A stretch of 64,000 nucleotides of DNA, taken from assembly GCF_900108185.1 (NCBI RefSeq), contig NZ_FNVA01000009.1:1-64000 (forward strand), read 5' to 3'. The notes under the pieces are model-generated. The model ran no database searches, had not been told where the DNA came from, and saw only the letters and a program-made list of their open reading frames with translations. A program made the position numbers and the translations under genes. Position 1 is the stretch's first letter. Every line of letters begins with the position of its first letter. This DNA comes from Bryocella elongata (lineage in GTDB: Bacteria > Acidobacteriota > Terriglobia > Terriglobales > Acidobacteriaceae). Of the stretch, positions 42,471 through 51,358 are shown piece after piece.

Positions 42471-43436
42471 TCAGGGTTCAATCGGCCCATCTTTCTTTGG
42501 ACTGCCGAAGTTCGGTGTGCCGTCTGCGTTCCAGGTAAAGCGCTGCGCTCGAATCTCGCGATGGGCCGCATTGGGAGCATCGGTTGACTTGGCCGCATAC
42601 AACAGCCACATGGCGCCGTCCTTACCCTTGGCAAACGTGCCGCGTCCCGGCCCAAAGATGGAGTTCTCCGGCGACCACGCAAAGACCGGATGCGGGGTCT
42701 TAATCCAGTTGCCAGGCACCATCGGGTCTTTCCCCACGAGAGTCAGCAGGCCAAGGCAATATCGCGGAGATGCAGTATCGCTTGCCGAGAAGACGACGAA
42801 CGTCTTGCCGCCGTGATAGAGAGCCGTAGGACCCTCGTCGACGGGATAGTTGCGCGTGGTGCCTTCTCCCTTCTCCCATCCAGCTTCAGGATGAGCGATG
42901 AGCGCACCCTCTCCGTCAAACTCTGTCGGCGTCTTGAGCTTGCGAATCCAGGTGTCATTCGCACCGCTGTCTACGGTGACGTACATGAGATAGTGCGACT
43001 TGCCGACTACAAGAATTGAGGGATCGATCGAGGCCCGCCCTGTCTCGAGTGCCCCCTTGAACACATATGCTCCAAGCACATCATCGGCCTCAGACTCGAG
43101 CACGTAGATCTTGTGCTTCTGGCCTGTCATCTGCGCCGTAAAGTACACCCACCAATGCCCATCGATCTTCCACACCGTAGGCGACCATGTTTGGGTCATC
43201 CCCTCCATGGGCGTGTAGATCACATAAGGCGTCGTCGAAGAGGTCTCGGGTATCGGCCCGGTCCACAATGTGATGTCGCGGCCCGTGGCCGTCAATACAT
43301 ACTGCCCATCCTTCGTCACGGGATCGAAAGTGATGAAAGGATCTGCGTGCGAGAGGATCGGATTGCTCGCCTGCGCCAGCGCGGAGGCTCCGAGGCATAG
43401 CCCCGCAAGAGCGGTCAGGACACTTCTTCGAAACAT
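42471..43436 (-). CDS. Secreted GH43-family arabinanase/arabinofuranosidase-type enzyme
   Basis: The 321-residue five-bladed propeller has a signal peptide (VLTALAGLCLGASALAQ). The catalytic pattern is ILSHADPF (base Asp32), SIDPSILVVG (pKa modulator) and VDEGPTALYHGGK (acid Glu). The enzyme should release arabinose or xylose from pectin side chains or xylan. AAAGGA lies about 10 nt before the ATG. It lies 118 nt after the TonB receptor on the same strand, with a long hairpin between them, so it is likely the second gene of that operon. Confidence 0.85.
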   Translation of the reverse strand: MFRRSVLTALAGLCLGASALAQASNPILSHADPFITFDPVTKDGQYVLTATGRDITLWTGPIPETSSTTPYVIYTPMEGMTQTWSPTVWKIDGHWWVYFTAQMTGQKHKIYVLESEADDVLGAYVFKGALETGRASIDPSILVVGKSHYLMYVTVDSGANDTWIRKLKTPTEFDGEGALIAHPEAGWEKGEGTTRNYPVDEGPTALYHGGKTFVVFSASDTASPRYCLGLLTLVGKDPMVPGNWIKTPHPVFAWSPENSIFGPGRGTFAKGKDGAMWLLYAAKSTDAPNAAHREIRAQRFTWNADGTPNFGSPKKDGPIEP

Positions 43437-43487
43437 GATTCACGATCCTTTGTTGCCCGACATATGGGAAGACGTGAAGAACAAATC

Positions 43488-43534
43488 GCGGATGCGGCCA
43501 AATCGCTTATCTACACGATAAGAGCCGCATCCGC
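43488..43534 (-). terminator. Long nested hairpin between TonB receptor and GH43 genes
   Basis: GCGGATGCGG (43488-43497) pairs with CCGCATCCGC (43525-43534), and an inner CTTATC/GATAAG stem nests inside. It may be a partial terminator or an mRNA-stabilising element that sets different receptor and enzyme levels. Confidence 0.65.
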
Positions 43535-43554
43535 CTGGAGACTGGGCGAACGAT

Positions 43555-46500
43555 CTAGAACGCCACGCGGAACTGCACGTTCAGGTTGCGCGGCGGCGAG
43601 TCCGTCGTCGGCGTTGTTCCTTGATTGACGGTGCCAAAGGCTACGCCGTCATTCGGGTTAATGTCGAACTTCGCCGTCTCAAGATTGAAGTGGTTGAGAA
43701 CGTTAGAGGCCTGCAGACGAATCGTTGCGACGATAGGCCCACGAATCTGGAACGACTTCTGTATGCCAGCGTCCGACATGATCACCGGCTTCATGCGGAG
43801 AAAGCTGGCATAGGTCGGATTCGTCTGCTCATTCGTCAGCACAGGGACGGTCTTCCAGTCGTACTGAGTCATGTCCGTGCCGCAGCGGGTCGCCATGGCG
43901 CCGGTATTACCACCGGGAATGCTGACCACACCGTTGGTCTGGCTCAGCACGCAGCTTCCCCATGCCTGGACGGTGTTGTTCTTCCAGTTCGGCTTGAGGA
44001 ACTTGTTATGCGGAAGCATCACAGCGTTCGTCGGCAGTGTGGCCGGTTCGCCACTCTCCACCTGCAGTGAAGGAGAAAACTCCCAACCGCCGATGAAGCC
44101 ATCGATAATCCGGTTGCCATGGAAGTTGAAGAGGCGGTCCCGCCCAAAGGGCAGTTGGAAGACACCGGAGAGCTTGAAGACCTTCGGGATGCCGAACTGA
44201 TAGACGCTGTGCTGCGTGATGTTCAGCGACTGGCTCATCCAGCCGGTTTCGTAGATCATCTTCGACCACACGTAACTCGTATTGAACGAGATACCGTGAC
44301 TCATACGCCAGTTATAGGAAAACTGCGCGCCGTTATACCAGCTGTAACCACGGTTGATGGCCGCCAGAGTAAGTGCGCCAAACTCCGGATGCGGCCTGTT
44401 CGCATTCAGAGCTGAAATTGTCGAGCTCGTGTAGTAGTTGGTCCCGGCGAAGGGAGCAATCCCCTTGAACGGGTTGGTCTGCGTTGCACTGCAGTTCTGT
44501 GTCTTGCCGCTGACGTAGACCTCATCGCAAGTCTGCAGGAAGTTCCAGTTGGGCAGGTTCTCATCCATCGACATCGGATATCCCCGGCCGTAGTTGCCAA
44601 CATAGGACGCTTCGAAGACGCTGGCCTTCGTCCCTCGGTATTGGAAGCCGAACGAAAACTCGTGTGCGCTCGGAACCTTGAACCCGCGATTGAAGGTAGT
44701 GAATGCCTGGCCCAGGCCCGTAAGGCTGCCAAGCGCCGAGCCCTGCGGTTGAATGAGGCCGGTAGGAAACGGGTTGCTAAGCACATTCGAGATCGGCGTC
44801 ATGCCACTGTTATTGGAGGTAATGAGTGCCGTCGATTGCGAGAAACCAAGATTCTGAATCTCGTTGTTGTTGACGAAGTTTGTATAGAACAACCCATAGC
44901 CACCACGAACAGAAAGCTTCCGAAAGGGTGAATACGCAAAGCCGAAGCGCGGCTGAATGTTGTGATACACGTTCGTGATCGGTGAGCGAGGCGCTCCATT
45001 GACGTTAGCGAACTGCAGGCTGCCGGTGAGATTGCTCGCCGATGGAAGCGCTGCGATCGAAGCCGACGTGATCTGGGACTGAACGGCATTAGGCGCGTTC
45101 AGATCAAAGCCAACATCAAGCGCGTCGTGCTTGTCGATCGGCCCGGTGAGCAGATCCCAGCGGAGGCCAATGTTCAAGGTGAGCTTGCTATTGACGCGCC
45201 AGTCGTCCTGAAACCACGGTGCGGTGTACCAGCTCGAGACCTGGTAGACAGCGTTCAACGGCGAAGCTCCCGAAGACGGCGTACCCAGAAGGAACGTCGC
45301 GAATCCGTCTCCGCTGGTGGCTTGTGAGTTTGTGTTGGTGTAGTCCGTGCTGGTCCAATCACTGTTCGAAGTCAACGTGAAGTAACCTGGGTTGATGTAG
45401 CTGAAGTGGGTCAGGCGCACGTCCCAGCCGACGCGAAGATTGTGCGCTCTAGCCGTGCGCGAGAGGTTCCCTTCCCACGAATAGTTTCCAGTGTCCTCCA
45501 CGTTGTCGAACCAGCCAAGTGGGCTGTAATTCTGAAAGGCATAGTCGCCGAAGAAGTTCTGTTGTTGCTGTTCGCTGTTGAGACTTGCAGGGAAGCCCAG
45601 CGAGGTGAGGTCATAGTTCTGGTTCGCCGGCGTCGTCCACTTCACGCGGAAAAATGTGTAGCCGAAGCGCGCGTTCAGAACCGTTTTGGAGTTCATCACA
45701 TCGACGAAATCCACCAGGTAGCCCTTACTAGTGCGATGGAAGGTACCACCGTTTTCTCCCGGCCCGGTTACGCCACCCGCATTGCTGACCTCAGAGAAAT
45801 CGGCATTGAACGGGCGCACGAAGAAGCGGTACTTATCGCCAATGGCGAAGTCGAAACGGCCTACAACGTTGTGAAAGTGCCAGTTGTAGTAGTTATTCGG
45901 AATACTAAGGTTGTTCGTGCCAGGACGCTGGCCATTCGGCGTGCTACCCACGGCAGGAAAGAGCGCAGCAATCTTGGCGGCGATGGGATTGATCATGCCC
46001 GAAGGAATGATGTTCCCCGGGAAAGGATTCCGGATGTAGTGGTTGTACGTCGCGCTTGTTGGGTTCGTGTCGAGATGCGTCGAGGTGGGGTCCGCAATCG
46101 TGATCGATTGATAGCCGTTCGTCGGATTGAGGAGTTCGGAGAAGTCACCCGTGCGCATCTTGGCGGTCGGGTAGGAGAGGATCAGGCTGCGAGGCAGGAG
46201 CTCGGAGTAGTGATCGAATGCAAAGAAAAAGAATGGCTTGTATTTGGCCGACTGGCGTAGGACGTGCGGGATGAAGATAGGGCCGCCAACCTGGAAACCA
46301 AGCTGGGTCTGGGTGTTGAACGGTGTGATGTTCGAGGTCGTGTTGTTGATGGAGTTGAGGTATTTGTTCTGCGAGGTGTTCGCGTTCCAGCCGGTGCGAC
46401 GCAGTGAACTCCAGAACATACCCTTCAGCTGCGAAGTGCCGGATACGGTCGTCGTATTGATCGCACCACCGCTCGTGTGCCCGTACTGTGCGTCATAGTT

Positions 46501-47208
46501 ATTCGCACTTACTGTGAACTCCTTCACGGCGAACTGCGGAAGAACATAGGCGTAAGTGTCAGCACCAAACTCCGCATCGTTCGGACTGCCGTCGATGAGG
46601 AACTCGTTGAGATACATCAGTCCACCGTTGATTTGAAACTGCGACGTGACCGTCCATGGATCGGTGTACACACCCAGCGGCCGCATGAAGACACCGGGAA
46701 CCTCGTTGCCGAGCATGATGGGGTTACCGTTGATGACGGGCAGGTCCTGCACTTCCTTCTGCTCGATGCTGTACGCGCGGCTGGCAGATTCGGTCTGTAG
46801 CAGCGCAGGCTCTTCGGTCACAGTAACCTCTGCGGTCTGCGAACCCACCTTCAACTTCACTGGGACGCTTGTAGCCGCATAGGCCTGGAGCGCAATACCC
46901 TTTACCTCCGCAGGAGCCATGCCGGGAGCCGTGATGGTGAGGTCGTAAGTGTCCGGCTCAAGAAACTGGAAGATGTACGCGCCCTGGGCATCGGTCTTGG
47001 CCGTGGTTACCTCTTTGGTGCTCACTCGCATGAGCTTCAACGTCGCTGCGGGGAACATCGCGTCCGCGGCATCCTTGACCTCTACCGTGATCTTGGCCCG
47101 GTAATCCTGAGCGGTTGCGTGGGGCACAACTCCAATCCACGTAAAGAGTACGAGCAGTGCGATCACCGTCGTCCAAACCGGCATTCGCCTGGTGCGTTGC
47201 TGTTCCAC
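43555..47208 (-). CDS. Oar-like TonB-dependent receptor
   Basis: This 1217-residue outer-membrane receptor should import oligosaccharides using TonB energy. It has a signal peptide (TVIALLVLFTWIGVVPHATAQ), a carboxypeptidase-regulatory-like domain at about residues 37-120 (AATLKLMRVSTKEVTTAKTD, GAYIFQFLEPDTYDL), a plug at about 130-260 (NEFLIDGSPNDAEFG, SGGAINTTTVSG) and a 22-strand-type barrel ending NVQFRVAF. The GTG start at 47208 is preferred over ATG at 47283 and 47184: AGGAGG lies 8 nt upstream and the signal peptide is then well placed. It is divergent from the response-regulator gene, with palindromes between them. Confidence 0.93.
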   Translation of the reverse strand: MEQQRTRRMPVWTTVIALLVLFTWIGVVPHATAQDYRAKITVEVKDAADAMFPAATLKLMRVSTKEVTTAKTDAQGAYIFQFLEPDTYDLTITAPGMAPAEVKGIALQAYAATSVPVKLKVGSQTAEVTVTEEPALLQTESASRAYSIEQKEVQDLPVINGNPIMLGNEVPGVFMRPLGVYTDPWTVTSQFQINGGLMYLNEFLIDGSPNDAEFGADTYAYVLPQFAVKEFTVSANNYDAQYGHTSGGAINTTTVSGTSQLKGMFWSSLRRTGWNANTSQNKYLNSINNTTSNITPFNTQTQLGFQVGGPIFIPHVLRQSAKYKPFFFFAFDHYSELLPRSLILSYPTAKMRTGDFSELLNPTNGYQSITIADPTSTHLDTNPTSATYNHYIRNPFPGNIIPSGMINPIAAKIAALFPAVGSTPNGQRPGTNNLSIPNNYYNWHFHNVVGRFDFAIGDKYRFFVRPFNADFSEVSNAGGVTGPGENGGTFHRTSKGYLVDFVDVMNSKTVLNARFGYTFFRVKWTTPANQNYDLTSLGFPASLNSEQQQQNFFGDYAFQNYSPLGWFDNVEDTGNYSWEGNLSRTARAHNLRVGWDVRLTHFSYINPGYFTLTSNSDWTSTDYTNTNSQATSGDGFATFLLGTPSSGASPLNAVYQVSSWYTAPWFQDDWRVNSKLTLNIGLRWDLLTGPIDKHDALDVGFDLNAPNAVQSQITSASIAALPSASNLTGSLQFANVNGAPRSPITNVYHNIQPRFGFAYSPFRKLSVRGGYGLFYTNFVNNNEIQNLGFSQSTALITSNNSGMTPISNVLSNPFPTGLIQPQGSALGSLTGLGQAFTTFNRGFKVPSAHEFSFGFQYRGTKASVFEASYVGNYGRGYPMSMDENLPNWNFLQTCDEVYVSGKTQNCSATQTNPFKGIAPFAGTNYYTSSTISALNANRPHPEFGALTLAAINRGYSWYNGAQFSYNWRMSHGISFNTSYVWSKMIYETGWMSQSLNITQHSVYQFGIPKVFKLSGVFQLPFGRDRLFNFHGNRIIDGFIGGWEFSPSLQVESGEPATLPTNAVMLPHNKFLKPNWKNNTVQAWGSCVLSQTNGVVSIPGGNTGAMATRCGTDMTQYDWKTVPVLTNEQTNPTYASFLRMKPVIMSDAGIQKSFQIRGPIVATIRLQASNVLNHFNLETAKFDINPNDGVAFGTVNQGTTPTTDSPPRNLNVQFRVAF

Positions 47209-47285
47209 TTGCGTTTCCTCCTGAACGTGCCGCACGAGGCCATGCGCTCCCGGTGGACGCTGGGAAGTCGCGCGCGTAAACATGT

Positions 47286-47316
47286 GGCACTAATGAACAG
47301 CGAGAACGTTAGTGCC
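47286..47316. promoter_or_regulatory. Inverted repeat GGCACTAA/TTAGTGCC in the receptor leader
   Basis: GGCACTAA (47286-47293) and TTAGTGCC (47309-47316) are perfect 8-bp inverted arms with a 15-nt spacer. They lie about 80-110 nt before the receptor start, and could be an operator or an mRNA hairpin. Confidence 0.45.
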
Positions 47317-47359
47317 GCTGGAGAGCGATTGACAATCGGAACAATCGACCAATCTCGGA

Positions 47360-47389
47360 TAGGACATATGTCCTACGATGAGAGGACAT
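47360..47389. promoter_or_regulatory. Palindromic operator candidate TAGGACATATGTCCTA plus half-site
   Basis: A perfect 16-bp palindrome (47360-47375) lies between the divergent TonB receptor and NarL-type regulator. The half-site AGGACAT repeats at 47383-47389, 22 bp (two turns) from the first. The palindrome recurs with two mismatches at 51239-51254. It is the best candidate binding site of the neighbouring response regulator. Confidence 0.7.
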
Positions 47390-47442
47390 TGCGTATCACG
47401 CAGAGGGAGACGTACGATGGGTTGCTTTACGGAAGGGACCAC

Positions 47443-48090
47443 ATGCTGACGGACTTTACCGCAACGAAGCAGATCAACATCCTCATCGTGGATGATCATC
47501 CCGTCGTTCGACAAGGTCTGCGAGCCATGCTGTCGAGCGAGCCCGACTTCGTTGTATCGGGGCTAGCTGCGTCTGCAAGAGAAGCTCTGACGCAGGTCCA
47601 GAGGAACCAGCCGGATGTTGTCCTGATGGATCTCCGCATGCCCGAGATGGAAGGCACCGATGCCATCGTTGAGCTACGCAAGATTGCGCCCGGTATCCGC
47701 ATCCTCGTGCTGACGAACTACGGGTCGGACGAGTACATCGTTCGAGCAACGCAGGCGGGCGCGATGGGATACCTGCTCAAGAACACACCACAGGAGGAGA
47801 TTGTGAAGGCCGTGCGCATGATCTTTCAGGGCGAGCGATACGTGCCCAAGGTCATCGCGCAACGCTTATTCGAGGCCATTGGTCGCGAGGAGCTGAGCCA
47901 GCGAGAGCTTGAGGTCCTTTCACTGGTGGCGCTCGGTTGCACGAACAAGGATGTCGCCCAACGTCTGTTTATAAGCGATAAGACCGTTCGCAACCACGTG
48001 ACCGGCTGCCTGTTGAAGCTGCAGGCCAAGGACCGCACCGAGGCTGTGACTCGCGCCATCGAGCGAGGTCTTATCCGCGTGCAGGAGTAG
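47443..48090 (+). CDS. NarL/LuxR-type response regulator
   Basis: The 215-residue protein has a receiver domain (acidic pair DDHP at 18-19, phospho-acceptor Asp63 in VVLMDLRMPEMEG, conserved Lys in GYLLKNT) and a LuxR-type helix-turn-helix near residues 150-205 (LSQRELEVLSLVALGCTNKD, then ISDKTVRNHVTG). ATG at 47443 is chosen because GGAAGG lies 6 nt upstream; ATG at 47368 lies within the palindrome. Its 3' end overlaps the convergent HisKA_3 kinase by 20 bp. The kinase is the obvious partner. Targets probably include the TonB receptor. Confidence 0.93.
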   Translation: MLTDFTATKQINILIVDDHPVVRQGLRAMLSSEPDFVVSGLAASAREALTQVQRNQPDVVLMDLRMPEMEGTDAIVELRKIAPGIRILVLTNYGSDEYIVRATQAGAMGYLLKNTPQEEIVKAVRMIFQGERYVPKVIAQRLFEAIGREELSQRELEVLSLVALGCTNKDVAQRLFISDKTVRNHVTGCLLKLQAKDRTEAVTRAIERGLIRVQE

Positions 48091-50224
48091 ATGCCGTCTG
48101 CTGCCGAAGGCGGAGCAGGTCACGGAATCGAAATCGCTGGAGCAGACTGAGACGCGACAGCGGAAACGTGATCGCAACCCTGGTTCCTACCCCCGGAGCG
48201 CTGAGGATCTCCACGGTCCCTCCAATCTCTGCAGCCCGATGCCGCATGCCGAGTATCCCAAAGCCCTCTTCATCAGGGTTCGCGTCGAAGCCACAACCAT
48301 CATCCTCGATCATCATCGTGGCGGACCGCTTCTCATAGCGCACGATGAACTTGATCGAGGCGGGCGCGCCGTGCGTAATCGCGTTCGAGATGGCCTCCTG
48401 TCCGATGCTGAAGAGGACAGCGCGAACGCGGATGCTCAATGAACGGACCGCTCCCTGCTCTTCCCTGTAAACACGAATCTTTCCGCTGGAGAGCTTGTAC
48501 GTGCGATCCGCCAGCATGGTGAGAAGGTCACCTGCCTCCTCGCTGGACACCGCACCCAGCATCTCGATGGTGTGGCTTGCGTCCGAGTGGCAGCGACTTA
48601 CGAGTTCGGATGTAGATGCAAGCTGATCAGCGATCTCATCGCGCGAGACAGCCGCATTGCGAAGGATGGATGTGCGGAGCCCCTGGATCTGGTAGCCGAT
48701 CCCCGCGAAGCTCTGCGCCATCGTGTCATGGATGTCATGCGCAATTCGCTCTCGCTCGCGCAGGATCGCATCTCTCTGCCACTGCCGGAATCGAAAGTAT
48801 GCAAACTGAACCCACCACGCCAGTCCAACAATCAAGCATGCCACGAAGGCAACGTGTCGAGGCGTCCACCATGGCGGTCCCTGCAACACCTGCACATCGT
48901 CCGGCGATCGCAGAAAGATCAGGAACGGGATGAGATCCTGCGTGTAAGTGCGGCCCAGCACGCACACGCCGCGGAGCCTTAGCTGGCTATCGACTCGCAG
49001 TGCGCGAAGCGCATTTCCCGAGCGGTCCGGATACAGTGCTCGAAATGTCTCGCCACCCTCCGCCAGGTCGAGCACGTAGTACCCGTTCTCGACATGCGGC
49101 TCGCTCACGAGATGTCCTTCCACCTCAATGAACCGCGCATCGTAAGCTCCGGATGCCGCCTGCCACGGCGTCACGGAGATGGGTGGAGCCGGCGTTCCAG
49201 TGGAGATGATGCGCAACGATCCGTTATCCAGCCGCGCACTGTAGAAGAGTGGATGTACGTCTCCCGTGACTTCGATACCTTCGCCTACGTTTACGCTTCG
49301 CCCCTTTGGGTGACTGATCAACGCACCTCCCGTTGCGTCTTCGATGTAGAGGTCCGGCTCCGTCAACGTCACGACACCGCGCACGACGACGCGCTGCGGA
49401 GTATCACCTCGCAGGCTCGTCAGGTCGCCGAGATGAACCGCTGGACGACGAGGCTCCGGCGTGCCTTGGCTGCGCACCGCGGGGTCCAGCGTCTGATAGC
49501 CGGAGAAATGCTTAGCGTATGCAGCTTCCGTTGTGAGGGGCTCCGGACTTTCTTCGCCGACAGAATGCGCAGCGATCGCATCAAACTCCGCCTTCGTAGC
49601 TGCATGGACGACAACGTTCCGCCACGCACCGCCGGAAGACAGCGAGCGCAGACCAATGCGGCCCGACGATACACAGGGCACCTCACGCAGCACAAGCGCA
49701 GTACTCTGTTGCGTGCTGAGGTTGCGCGCCGATACGGCCAGGCGGCAACCGTACATCACCAGCTGAAGGTGATACCAGATGCCAGGATGCACGCCCCCCG
49801 GTAGAACGGCTGGCTGCACCTCACTCCAACTGTAGTTGGATCTCCCCGCAATCAAGGTATCTTCCTGGGCGCGAAGCCCGGCGTAATAGCCGTTATAGGC
49901 ATCCACTCCAAGGTCTTCGTCGTTCGACCGAATCATCAGGCCAATATCACCTGCAATCTGGTCGATACGCACATCGGCGCTGAGCGACGTATTCGTCCAG
50001 CGAGGCGATCCGCCCATGAGCTTGACGCCGCGTTCTTCGGAGTTATTGCGGAATACGGAATGGTCAAGGTTCCAGACGCCGCCGTAGGACTTCCAGTCCG
50101 TGAGACTGTCGACCGGAAGCTCGTAGCGATCCCTCCGCAGGTGCAATTCATGAACGACAGTCGACAGCAGAGCGACGAGACAAAGGAGAGACCCGGCTCC
50201 AACGATCCAACGATGACGAGTCAT
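48071..50224 (-). CDS. Hybrid-sensor-domain histidine kinase (HisKA_3)
   Basis: The 717-residue inner-membrane kinase has TM1 (about 7-25) and a large periplasmic region. Its first part, residues 42-210 (DWKSYGGVWNLDHSVFRN, SADVRIDQIAGDIGLMIRS), resembles a LamG/DUF1080 sugar-binding jelly roll. A second OB-like part at 265-445 (VVVRGVVTLTEPDLYIEDATGG) follows, then TM2 near 455-475. The kinase core has His496 in RERIAHDIHDTMAQ, the N-box GQEAISNAITHG and the G-boxes DDGCGFD and GFGILGMRHRA. Its start overlaps the upstream lipoprotein stop as ATGA, so both are co-translated. It probably phosphorylates the convergent regulator. Confidence 0.9.
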   Translation of the reverse strand: MTRHRWIVGAGSLLCLVALLSTVVHELHLRRDRYELPVDSLTDWKSYGGVWNLDHSVFRNNSEERGVKLMGGSPRWTNTSLSADVRIDQIAGDIGLMIRSNDEDLGVDAYNGYYAGLRAQEDTLIAGRSNYSWSEVQPAVLPGGVHPGIWYHLQLVMYGCRLAVSARNLSTQQSTALVLREVPCVSSGRIGLRSLSSGGAWRNVVVHAATKAEFDAIAAHSVGEESPEPLTTEAAYAKHFSGYQTLDPAVRSQGTPEPRRPAVHLGDLTSLRGDTPQRVVVRGVVTLTEPDLYIEDATGGALISHPKGRSVNVGEGIEVTGDVHPLFYSARLDNGSLRIISTGTPAPPISVTPWQAASGAYDARFIEVEGHLVSEPHVENGYYVLDLAEGGETFRALYPDRSGNALRALRVDSQLRLRGVCVLGRTYTQDLIPFLIFLRSPDDVQVLQGPPWWTPRHVAFVACLIVGLAWWVQFAYFRFRQWQRDAILRERERIAHDIHDTMAQSFAGIGYQIQGLRTSILRNAAVSRDEIADQLASTSELVSRCHSDASHTIEMLGAVSSEEAGDLLTMLADRTYKLSSGKIRVYREEQGAVRSLSIRVRAVLFSIGQEAISNAITHGAPASIKFIVRYEKRSATMMIEDDGCGFDANPDEEGFGILGMRHRAAEIGGTVEILSAPGVGTRVAITFPLSRLSLLQRFRFRDLLRLRQQTASTPARG

Positions 50225-51198
50225 GGCGTTCCTCCAGTGACTGCGAGTACACGCTGAACGTCGGGTGAATCGACGTTGTCAATCGTCACCAACGTTGGCG
50301 CCACCAGGATCGTGCTGGTCGCTGCGGTCCCTTCCCGCCGGCTGCGAATCCACTGCATCGCCAAGCGCACCATGCTCCCCGTATCCTTTGCGATGACTGA
50401 GTCCATCTCGCCCGTGCGCACGTGATAGACCACATCGAAGTCCTGCTCGCAACCGATCAGAATGACCTTGTCAGTAAGATGCGATCGCGCCAGAACACTA
50501 TAGGCAGCGCGCGTCTGGGTCACGTTCAAAGCGACAATCGCTGCCAGCGAAGGATGCTCTTCCAACAACTGGCGGACTGCATCATCCGCTTCGGGTGGGC
50601 CAAAGATGGATCTCTGCTCGACGAGCCGGACCTTTGGGTGTTGGCTCTGCAACGCTGTCCGCAGCGCATCGTCCATCGCCAGCGAGCCAAGGAAGTTGGG
50701 ATAGACCCCAAGGACCGCAACCTCTTCGTGCTTCGCATCAAGGTGAGGCGCGATGCGTGACGCAGCGAGACGGCCCGTTGCGGCGTTGTCATTCAGCACG
50801 AAGAGCACATCTCCCTTCGGTGGAGCCGCCAGCGGCGTGTCGATGATGGCCACGGGGATGTTCTTCGCAACCGCAGCACGCACCGGGCTGATCAACGCCA
50901 CAGCGTGGTCCGGTGCGAGAATGATTCCCGCAACTCCATTCGCGACCTGCCGGTCGATAATCTGGATCTGCCTCAGCAGATCATCTTCGCGGCTGGGACC
51001 ATTCCAGAAGGTCGCCCATCCCCATGAGCCAGCGATGCGGGCAGCTTGCGCATGCGCCGTCTCCCATACCTCCTGCGCTGTCGTCTCCGGAATCACTGCG
51101 ATCACAGGTCGCTCGTTGCGATGGCAACCGAGCGCTATGGTGAGCGCCAGGAGAACAGAGAGTCGGGGGAGCGTCCCGATGAATGGGCGAAGCCTCAT
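50221..51198 (-). CDS. Periplasmic sugar-binding lipoprotein (RbsB/LacI-fold)
   Basis: The 325-residue protein has a lipoprotein signal with lipobox LALTIALGC (Cys25) and a type I periplasmic-binding fold (RPVIAVIPETTAQEVWETA, QVANGVAGIILAPDHAVAL, IPVAIIDTPL, KVILIGCEQDFDVVYHVRTG, VIAKDTGSMVRLAMQWI). No ABC permease is nearby. It precedes and overlaps the kinase by 4 nt, so it is likely a sensory, not transport, binding protein that feeds sugar occupancy to the kinase. The divergent intergenic region carries the shared palindrome. Confidence 0.9.
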   Translation of the reverse strand: MRLRPFIGTLPRLSVLLALTIALGCHRNERPVIAVIPETTAQEVWETAHAQAARIAGSWGWATFWNGPSREDDLLRQIQIIDRQVANGVAGIILAPDHAVALISPVRAAVAKNIPVAIIDTPLAAPPKGDVLFVLNDNAATGRLAASRIAPHLDAKHEEVAVLGVYPNFLGSLAMDDALRTALQSQHPKVRLVEQRSIFGPPEADDAVRQLLEEHPSLAAIVALNVTQTRAAYSVLARSHLTDKVILIGCEQDFDVVYHVRTGEMDSVIAKDTGSMVRLAMQWIRSRREGTAATSTILVAPTLVTIDNVDSPDVQRVLAVTGGTP

Positions 51199-51238
51199 AG
51201 AGCCGACAGTATGCCACGAACACTACTGAAGTGGCCGA

Positions 51239-51254
51239 TGTGACATATGTCCTA
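51239..51254. promoter_or_regulatory. Second copy of the TAGGACATATGTCCTA-type site
   Basis: TGTGACATATGTCCTA matches the 47360 palindrome at 14 of 16 positions. It lies 41 nt upstream of the binding-lipoprotein start and 105 nt upstream of the sialidase-like start, so either or both divergent genes may be controlled by it. Confidence 0.65.
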
Positions 51255-51358
51255 TCAGTGTTTGGGAGATTTGACGCATTGCGAGCGACCTCTCGCATCG
51301 CGTAGCGTGATCCCGGTTCCACAAGCCTCACGCAGCGCCCTTCCGGGGAGACTACTCG

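Noticed and set aside
43555-47283. ATG at 47283 as receptor start
   Set aside because: It would put 25 extra residues before the signal peptide; GTG at 47208 has an ideal AGGAGG 8 nt upstream.
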